Part shown: positions 52,913 to 58,404 of the stretch, one piece after another
Layout of the letters: each line of letters begins with the position of its first letter
How positions within the stretch are numbered: the stretch's first letter is position 1
From: Limnohabitans sp.
GTDB lineage: Bacteria; Bacteroidota; Bacteroidia; Flavobacteriales; Flavobacteriaceae
Reading direction: 5' to 3'
NCBI GenBank assembly: GCA_030053945.1
Contig: JASGCW010000019.1
Coordinates: 1 to 58,404, forward strand
Length of the DNA stretch: 58,404 bases
The notes under the pieces: generated by a model
The model's database searches: none
What the model saw: the letters and a program-made list of their open reading frames with translations, nothing else
What the model was told of the DNA's origin: nothing
Program-made: the position numbers and the translations under genes

Positions 52913-52913
52913 T

Positions 52914-52938
52914 AAATGGACTCTTAAAGAGTCCATTT
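52914..52938. terminator. Bidirectional terminator
   Basis: AAATGGACTCTT and AAGAGTCCATTT form a perfect 12-bp stem with a one-base loop, directly after the M1 peptidase stop and before the end of the convergent gene at 52942. Confidence 0.88.
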
Positions 52939-52941
52939 ATT

Positions 52942-53535
52942 TTATAAAAATTTTATTTCCTTTATAATATTAAACGATTTATAAGTGTTCGTTTTTGCAT
53001 CAAATAAATTTTCAATTGTGTAAGTTATTTCTACTTTGTCACCTTTAATTACTTTGTTATTCAATAAAACAGAATCGTTAGAAAACTTGAATAACCATAA
53101 AAATTCTAAAACTTCATTTTTATCACTTTTTAATCTAATTTTTTTAAAATCACCCACAATGATTTCTTCAACTATTCCGCTGTGTGATGTCAAATCATCA
53201 TCCATTAAACTTTTACCTTTTTTATCTTTGATTTGAGTTAATACTTGCGGACATGTTAAAGCCAATTGTATACCAATTGGTTCTGTTAATTTTTCAATTG
53301 CTTTAACTCCATCTTTAGGATTATAACCAATTACTTTTTGTTCCTTTTCATTTAAAGTTGATAATGATTCTATAATACAAATCCCAAAATCAATATCAGT
53401 TATTTGAGGACTATTTTTTTTATTAACACAGTCGCAAGAATTTTTAGCTAATTTTTGTAAAATCTCTTCTTTGTTTTGGGAATATCCAAAGACTGAATAA
53501 AGTGTTAAAAATGTAATAATAATATTTTTTTTCAT
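52942..53535 (-). CDS. Secreted protein with OB-like C-terminal part
   Basis: This 197-residue protein has a signal peptide ending VFGYSQ (about 1-19). A Cys-containing helical segment (LAKNSCDCVNKKNSPQI) follows, then a strand-rich end, SGIVEEIIVGDFKKIRLKSD to KGDKVEITYTIENLFD, that looks like an OB fold. The family is common in flavobacteria but has no known role. It ends 3 bases from the terminator shared with the M1 gene. Confidence 0.7.
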   Translation of the reverse strand: MKKNIIITFLTLYSVFGYSQNKEEILQKLAKNSCDCVNKKNSPQITDIDFGICIIESLSTLNEKEQKVIGYNPKDGVKAIEKLTEPIGIQLALTCPQVLTQIKDKKGKSLMDDDLTSHSGIVEEIIVGDFKKIRLKSDKNEVLEFLWLFKFSNDSVLLNNKVIKGDKVEITYTIENLFDAKTNTYKSFNIIKEIKFL

Positions 53536-53691
53536 ATTAGATAATTTATGTTGTGAAAGTAATAATAATATTATAATTCCGTATAATTTTTATTTTTTTC
53601 TACGAATTTTCCAATTAAATCTTCAATCCTATATATTATAAACTTAATCTTAGCAAGTTTAATTGATCTAAATTACTAAAAGCTTTTTTTA

Positions 53692-53699
53692 TACCTTTG
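53692..53699 (+). promoter_or_regulatory. -7 box for rnpA
   Basis: TACCTTTG fits TAnnTTTG; transcription would begin at about 53706, on the start codon at 53705, implying a leaderless or nearly leaderless message. Confidence 0.6.
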
Positions 53700-53704
53700 C
53701 CACA

Positions 53705-54094
53705 ATGAAAAACACCTATCCTAAACACGAAAAACTTAAAAGCAAAACCACTATCGATTTACTTTTTAGCGAAGGAAAATCGGTTTCAAAATATCCTTTA
53801 CGTTTAGTTTATGTTCCTGTAACTTTAGAAGAGAATTTAAAAATCAAATTTGGTGTTTCAGTATCAAAAAAATACTTTAAAAAAGCTGTCGATAGAAATT
53901 ATTACAAACGTGTCTTACGTGAAACGTATCGTCTTAATAAAAGCATTCTAATTGATAATATGGAGCAATCCTATGCAATTATGTTTTTCTATCAAACAAA
54001 AGATCGATTAACATATCAAGAAATCAATGAAAGAACAGTTCAGCTTTTTGAGAAATTCATTACTTCAATAAAAAACGAGCATACAAGAAGTTGA
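53705..54094 (+). CDS. rnpA: Ribonuclease P protein component
   Basis: This 129-residue basic protein has the RnpA pattern: KHEKLKSKTTIDLLFSEGKS at the start, IKFGVSVSKKYFKKAVDRNYYKR (RNxxKR motif) in the middle, and VLRETYRLNK. It supports the RNA subunit in maturing tRNA 5' ends. The usual partner gene rpmH is not upstream; the gene stands alone behind its own promoter. After it are about 80 bases without a gene and a hairpin terminator. Confidence 0.93.
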   Translation: MKNTYPKHEKLKSKTTIDLLFSEGKSVSKYPLRLVYVPVTLEENLKIKFGVSVSKKYFKKAVDRNYYKRVLRETYRLNKSILIDNMEQSYAIMFFYQTKDRLTYQEINERTVQLFEKFITSIKNEHTRS

Positions 54095-54172
54095 TTTGAA
54101 AAACGTATCGAGTACTATTTCTTTTTTAGCTATTAAATAACTTTCTAAACTCAAGTTGAAGTTAACATAAAT

Positions 54173-54201
54173 AAGAAAGGGCTGCTAAGCACCCCTTTCT
54201 T
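54173..54201. terminator. Hairpin terminator between rnpA and pckA
   Basis: AAGAAAGGG and CCCTTTCTT form a 9-bp stem around an 11-base loop, between the convergent rnpA and pckA genes, and can serve either direction. Confidence 0.75.
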
Positions 54202-54226
54202 CTATCCAATAGAATTAATAACCGTA

Positions 54227-55852
54227 TTATAATTGTGGACCAGCCTTAACAAGGCTTTGCCCCTCTTCGTTATCTGTATATTGAACAAAGTTTTTGATAA
54301 ATCTTCCTGCTAAATCTTCTGCTTTTGCAGTCCATTCAGACGCTTCTGCATAGGTATTACGAGGATCTAAAATATTTGTATCTACATTAGGTAACGCAGT
54401 TGGCACATTAAAGTTAAATACTGGTACTACAGCAGTTTCAGCATTTTCGATAGAACCATCTAAAATAGCATCAATAATAGCACGAGTGTCTTTGATAGAA
54501 ATACGCTTGCCAGTACCGTTCCAACCTGTATTTATCATATATGCTTTAGCATTGTGCTCTTCCATCTTTTTCACTAATTCCTCCCCATATTTAGTTGGAT
54601 GTAATGCTAAGAAAGCTTTTCCAAAACAAGCTGAAAACGTTGGCTCAGGCTGAGTTACTCCTCTTTCTGTTCCAGCTAATTTTGCTGTAAATCCAGACAA
54701 GAAATAATATTTTGTTTGCTCTGGAGTCAATTTAGATACAGGAGGCATTACCCCAAAAGCATCTGCAGTTAAGAAAATAACCTTTGTTGCGTGACCTGCT
54801 TTAGATACAGGTGTAACAATATTATTAATATGATAAATTGGGTAAGAAACACGTGTATTTTGTGTTACAGAACCATCTTTAAAATCAATTTTACCATTAG
54901 CATCAACAGTAACATTTTCTAACAAAGCATCTTTTTTGATTGCTCCATAGATATCTGGTTCATTTTCTTGACTTAAATCGATTGTTTTTGCGTAGCAGCC
55001 TCCTTCAAAGTTGAAAACACCATCATTATCCCATCCGTGTTCATCATCACCAATCAATTCACGTTTAGGATCTGTAGATAAAGTTGTTTTTCCTGTTCCA
55101 GATAAACCAAAGAAAACAGCTACATCACCATCTTTACCTTTGTTAGCAGAGCAATGCATAGATGCCATACCTTGAAGTGGTAAATAGTAGTTCATCATAG
55201 AGAACAACCCTTTTTTCATTTCACCACCGTACCAAGTACCACCTATCAATTGGATTTTCTCAGTCAAATTGAAAGCAATGTAAACCTCTGAATTCAAGTT
55301 ATGCGCTTTATAGTCAGCAAAACCGCGTTTTGAAGCATTCATAACCACAAAATCAGGCTCGCCATACGTCATTAATTCAGCATCAGTAGGGCGAATAAAC
55401 ATATTTTTTACGAAATGTGCTTGCCACGCTACTTCAACAATAAAACGAACTTTTAAACGAGTGTTTTCATTAGCACCGCAAAAAGTATCTACTACAAATA
55501 ATCTTTTACTTGAAAGTTGACTAACCGTATTTTCTTTAAGTGCATTCCAAGTGTCTGTAGAAATAGGTTTATTATCGTTTACAGCTTTTTCTGAAGTCCA
55601 CCAAATAGTGTTTTCTGTTACAGCATCTTTAACAATATATTTGTCCTTAGGAGAACGACCCGTAAACTCACCAGTCATTACATTTACAGCTCCAAGCTCA
55701 GTAAGCTGTCCTTTTTCAAATCCTTCTAAATTGGGATTTAATTCTTCTTGATACAATAGTTCGTATGAAGGATTATATACAATTTCTTTAACGTCTTTGA
55801 TTCCGTATTTCTCGAGCGAAATCGATTTCGTAGATGGGGTGTACGTTTCCAT
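54227..55852 (-). CDS. pckA: Phosphoenolpyruvate carboxykinase (ATP)
   Basis: This 541-residue enzyme is ATP-type [17 protein letters not shown] near the start, [19 protein letters not shown] with the metal-binding Lys, the P-loop [31 protein letters not shown], and NTRVSYPI with the substrate Arg. It makes PEP from oxaloacetate at the start of gluconeogenesis. Length is normal. A TACTTTTG -7 box lies 35 bases upstream; a hairpin terminator follows. Confidence 0.96.
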   Translation of the reverse strand: METYTPSTKSISLEKYGIKDVKEIVYNPSYELLYQEELNPNLEGFEKGQLTELGAVNVMTGEFTGRSPKDKYIVKDAVTENTIWWTSEKAVNDNKPISTDTWNALKENTVSQLSSKRLFVVDTFCGANENTRLKVRFIVEVAWQAHFVKNMFIRPTDAELMTYGEPDFVVMNASKRGFADYKAHNLNSEVYIAFNLTEKIQLIGGTWYGGEMKKGLFSMMNYYLPLQGMASMHCSANKGKDGDVAVFFGLSGTGKTTLSTDPKRELIGDDEHGWDNDGVFNFEGGCYAKTIDLSQENEPDIYGAIKKDALLENVTVDANGKIDFKDGSVTQNTRVSYPIYHINNIVTPVSKAGHATKVIFLTADAFGVMPPVSKLTPEQTKYYFLSGFTAKLAGTERGVTQPEPTFSACFGKAFLALHPTKYGEELVKKMEEHNAKAYMINTGWNGTGKRISIKDTRAIIDAILDGSIENAETAVVPVFNFNVPTALPNVDTNILDPRNTYAEASEWTAKAEDLAGRFIKNFVQYTDNEEGQSLVKAGPQL

Positions 55853-55886
55853 AAATTTACGATGTGTTGTGTTTTTGTTATTTGAG

Positions 55887-55894
55887 CAAAAGTA
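55887..55894 (-). promoter_or_regulatory. -7 box for pckA
   Basis: On the minus strand TACTTTTG fits TAnnTTTG; transcription start would be near 55880, leaving a leader of about 28 bases. Confidence 0.6.
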
Positions 55895-55921
55895 AAAATA
55901 TTATTTTAAATGCCTCACAGT

Positions 55922-56308
55922 TTATGTTTTTTTTGTTAAAATATAGTAAAATGCCATTCCCCACGAAGCTATCAAAAGTAAACCTCCTATAGGAGTTACT
56001 GGTCCCAAAAATTTAAAACTTACTTTAAATATAGAACTTGTGGTCAATAAAAAAATGGATACACTAAAGAATAACGTTCCAAATAATGATAAATTGTAAA
56101 CTACATTTTTTTGTTCTGGTACTAAAAAAGTAGTAGTCCCAATAAACAGAAGAAACAAAGCACTATACATCATATAGCGCACACCTACTTCAAATGAAGC
56201 AAGCTGTTCTAGTCCTAAAACTTTTTTTAAAGCATGTGCCCCAAAAGCTCCTAAAATTATTGAAGCAAAACCAAATACTAGTGCTGTTAGAATTATTTTC
56301 TTTTCCAT
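55922..56308 (-). CDS. DUF423 membrane protein
   Basis: This 128-residue protein has four membrane segments and the DUF423 signature at the start, FASIILGAFGAHALKKVL, with KFLGPVTPIGGLLLIASWGM near the end. It is an inner-membrane protein of unknown role. The ORF could be extended nine codons to 56335, but a -7 box (56320-56327) lies inside that extension and fits a start at 56308. Confidence 0.9.
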   Translation of the reverse strand: MEKKIILTALVFGFASIILGAFGAHALKKVLGLEQLASFEVGVRYMMYSALFLLFIGTTTFLVPEQKNVVYNLSLFGTLFFSVSIFLLTTSSIFKVSFKFLGPVTPIGGLLLIASWGMAFYYILTKKT

Positions 56309-56319
56309 ATATTTTTTTT

Positions 56320-56327
56320 CAAATTTA
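56320..56327 (-). promoter_or_regulatory. -7 box for the DUF423 gene
   Basis: On the minus strand TAAATTTG fits TAnnTTTG; transcription would begin near 56313, five bases before the start codon chosen for the DUF423 gene. Confidence 0.5.
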
Positions 56328-56390
56328 CAATTCATAAACTAATTTATTATCATTTCTTCACTTTTAACTTTTATGAAAATAACATTTCAT

Positions 56391-56398
56391 TACTTTTG
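56391..56398 (+). promoter_or_regulatory. -7 box for the saccharopine dehydrogenase-like gene
   Basis: TACTTTTG fits TAnnTTTG and puts transcription start near 56405, 17 bases before the start codon. Confidence 0.6.
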
Positions 56399-56421
56399 TG
56401 TGATTTTTTACCAAACCAAAA

Positions 56422-57774
56422 ATGAGAAACGTACTAATAATTGGAGCAGGCAGATCTGCTTCTTCATTAATTAAATACCTTTTAGAAAAATCTGAAAGTG
56501 AAAAATTACACCTAACTATAGGAGATTTATCATTAGAATTAGCTCAAAGAAAAACGTTAGGCCACAAAAATGCCACTGCTATTGCTCTTGATATAAATAA
56601 CGCTGAACAACGTCAAGCTGAAATTCAAAAAGCAAACATTGTTATTTCTATGTTACCAGCTCATATGCACATTGAAGTTGCTAAAGATTGCATCCAATAT
56701 AATAAACATATGGTCACAGCATCTTATATTAGTGATGCAATGCAAGCTCTTGATTTACAAGCCAAAGAAAAAGGATTAATCTTTATGAATGAAGTAGGAC
56801 TTGATCCAGGGATTGATCATATGAGTGCTATGAAAGTGTTGGATGAAATTCGCCAACAAGGTGGAAAAGTAATACTTTTTGAATCTTTTTGTGGAGGATT
56901 AGTAGCTCCTGAATCTGATAACAATCTTTGGAATTACAAATTTACTTGGGCACCTAGAAACGTAGTTTTAGCTGGACAAGGTGGTGCCGCAAAATTCATT
57001 CAAGAAGGCACTTATAAATACATTCCTTACAACAAACTTTTTAGAAGGACAGAATTTCTAGAAGTAGAAGGTTATGGACGTTTTGAAGTATATGCTAACA
57101 GAGATTCTTTAAAATACAGAAGTGTATATGAATTAGATGATGCACTAACAGTATATAGAGGAACTATTCGCCGTGTAGGGTACTCTAAAGCTTGGGATAT
57201 GTTCGTACAATTAGGAATGACAGACGACACCTATATCATTGACGATTCCGAAAGTATGAGTTATAGAGAATTTATTAATCTGTTTTTACCTTACCACGCT
57301 ACTGATTCTGTTGAAATTAAATTACGTCACCAATTAAAAATTGATCAAGATGATGTGATGTGGGACAAACTCGTTGAACTAGACTTATTTAATACTAATA
57401 AAAAATTAGGTCTAAAAAATGCCACTCCTGCTCAAGCACTAGAAAAAATATTAACAGATTCTTGGACCTTACAACCAGAAGATAAAGATATGATAGTAAT
57501 GTATCATAAATTTGGTTATGAACTAAACGGAGAAAAAAAACAAATTGATGCTACCATGGTTTGCATAGGTGATGACCAAACTTATACCGCTATGGCAAAA
57601 ACTGTTGGTTTACCTGTTGCTATGGCAACACTCCAAATCTTAAATGGTAATATCACTACACCAGGTGTACAATTACCTATTAAAAATGAAGTATATAACC
57701 CTATTCTCAAAGAATTAGAAGAATATGGTGTCATTTTTTATGAAAAAGAAGTAGAATATATAGGGTACAAATAA
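56422..57774 (+). CDS. Saccharopine dehydrogenase-like protein
   Basis: This 450-residue protein has an NAD(P)-binding Rossmann start, VLIIGAGRSASSLIKYL, then VISMLPAHMHIEVAKDCIQY and the family segment NEVGLDPGIDHMSAMKVLD followed by SFCGGLVAPESDNN. It matches saccharopine dehydrogenase C-terminal-domain proteins, which in other organisms act in lysine metabolism or polyamine synthesis. No lysine genes adjoin, so the substrate is open. Its end is followed by 630 bases of repeats. Confidence 0.9.
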   Translation: MRNVLIIGAGRSASSLIKYLLEKSESEKLHLTIGDLSLELAQRKTLGHKNATAIALDINNAEQRQAEIQKANIVISMLPAHMHIEVAKDCIQYNKHMVTASYISDAMQALDLQAKEKGLIFMNEVGLDPGIDHMSAMKVLDEIRQQGGKVILFESFCGGLVAPESDNNLWNYKFTWAPRNVVLAGQGGAAKFIQEGTYKYIPYNKLFRRTEFLEVEGYGRFEVYANRDSLKYRSVYELDDALTVYRGTIRRVGYSKAWDMFVQLGMTDDTYIIDDSESMSYREFINLFLPYHATDSVEIKLRHQLKIDQDDVMWDKLVELDLFNTNKKLGLKNATPAQALEKILTDSWTLQPEDKDMIVMYHKFGYELNGEKKQIDATMVCIGDDQTYTAMAKTVGLPVAMATLQILNGNITTPGVQLPIKNEVYNPILKELEEYGVIFYEKEVEYIGYK

Positions 57775-57800
57775 TTGTGACTTTGGTGGTTAATTTTTAG

Positions 57801-57965
57801 TCACAGTTGGCAGTCGCAGTAATCAGTGTTCTGTTGAGAGTTGAAGTGTTCAGTATTCAGTGCTCAATGTTCTGTGCTCAGTGTTCAGTACTCAGTGCTT
57901 AGCGTTGAGTTACTGTTTACAGTTTACAGTTTACATTTTACAGTTCACAGTTTACAATTTACTGA
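57801..57965. repeat. Long degenerate CAGTGTTCAG / TTTACAG repeat tract
   Basis: About 165 bases consist of runs of CAGTGTTCAGT-like 10-mers followed by GTTTACA 7-mers (three in direct tandem near 57918-57936). The same units make the small palindromes at 36353-36410 and 44581-44637. There is no ORF. Confidence 0.7.
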
Positions 57966-58068
57966 ATCAATTTATATTCACGCGATAGAATGTCTTGAGA
58001 TTAGAATTTGATGTATGATGTAAGTTAGAAATTTTTCATTTATTACTTAAACCTTAGATCAAACTCAG

Positions 58069-58140
58069 GGCATTCGCTTTTAAAAAAAATTGAAGAAATA
58101 GCCACTTCCGACATCTATCGGAATCACAGATTTTATATTA
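58069..58140. repeat. Partial GGCATTCGC palindromic element cut at 58140
   Basis: GGCATTCGCTTTTAAAAA, then GAAGAAATA.CCAC and CACAGATTTTATATT match the first half of 30651-30837. A small palindrome, TTCCGACATCTATCGGAA, replaces part of it. The match ends abruptly at 58140, where the next element begins, and the other half is not within the window. Confidence 0.65.
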
Positions 58141-58342
58141 AGGGTCTGCTGAAAAACTAGAAACCCTTTTACAATAAGGGATAAGATAGCAATTTCAAGT
58201 AGAAATGGAAAAAGCCCTGAAAAACCTTGCATATCTTTGAAAAAAATAAACCATTTAGGAATTAAGATAATTAAGTTTACATAATGGCTAATCACACTGT
58301 GATTCTTAATTTTCCTTAATCTCAAAATGGTAATAAAAAAAG
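58141..58342. repeat. Dispersed ~205-bp element, right copy
   Basis: It begins AGGGTCTGCTGAAAAAC and follows the element at 60-270 almost to its end, including CCTTGCATATCTTTGAAAAA and the CCATTTAGGAATTAAG hairpin. The -7-like box TATCTTTG is kept. The final 60 bases of the window hold AT-rich text ending in CAAATGACAAAA, akin to 26085-26115. Confidence 0.75.
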
Positions 58343-58404
58343 AGTGCAGGTAACTATTCAGCCAGTTAGATAAAAAATAAAATAACAAAACACAAATGAC
58401 AAAA

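Noticed and set aside
58080..58388. A 102-codon minus-strand frame at the window end
   Set aside because: It lies wholly in two repeat elements that have no coding counterpart in their other copies.

Overview
The window looks like a chromosomal stretch from a member of the Bacteroidota, most likely Flavobacteriaceae (Flavobacterium-like). Grounds: very AT-rich DNA; -7 boxes of the Bacteroidota form TAnnTTTG in front of many genes; several starts that appear nearly leaderless; SusC-type carboxypeptidase/plug modules; and family content typical of flavobacteria (DUF3078, DUF2480, DUF6929, YfbK-like VWA proteins, suf genes in flavobacterial order). No rRNA, tRNA or CRISPR array was seen. Function calls rest on reading the translated sequences, not on searches.

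Layout. 1-1836: repeats, then a PhzF-like isomerase and a methyltransferase. 1897-8576 (minus): an ECF sigma / anti-sigma pair followed by four envelope proteins built from CarboxypepD_reg-like, SusC-plug-like and von Willebrand A modules. 8702-17295: DUF6929 protein, PPK2 polyphosphate kinase, MATE transporter, SPFH protein, small proteins and a large BNR-repeat protein. 17347-20319 (minus): lipoprotein - multi-TM protein - histidine kinase - response regulator operon, with a structured tandem repeat in front of the regulator. 20544-23826: MeaB GTPase, small genes and a GlcD-like oxidase.

24052-30648 is an accessory stretch, all on the minus strand: small uncharacterised genes, an acetyltransferase, a frameshifted rhomboid protease, a ParE/RelE-like toxin-antitoxin pair and a Coq4-like protein. 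Three transcription units here are each preceded by the same ~45-bp repeat, which carries a -7 box and may be a mobile promoter. 30944-35654 holds an ABC-F ATPase with a small partner, a lipoprotein, an alpha/beta hydrolase and a DUF3078 protein.

35837-48236 is a dispersed suf iron-sulfur assembly cluster (sufA, B, C, D, S, E, a SufT-like DUF59 protein, DUF2480). It has been interrupted by foreign pieces, including two different small gene-carrying cassettes bounded by inverted repeats: one with a GxxExxY (PDDEXK_3) gene broken by a single stop codon, one with a four-helix-bundle (S23/IVP) gene. A gene-less 64-bp relative of the first cassette sits at 10562-10625.

48459-57774 returns to ordinary chromosome: metallo-beta-lactamase-fold hydrolase, S8 and M1 peptidases, rnpA, pckA, DUF423 and a saccharopine dehydrogenase-like protein. 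The last 630 bases are repeats; one ~200-bp element there is a second copy of the element at 60-270.
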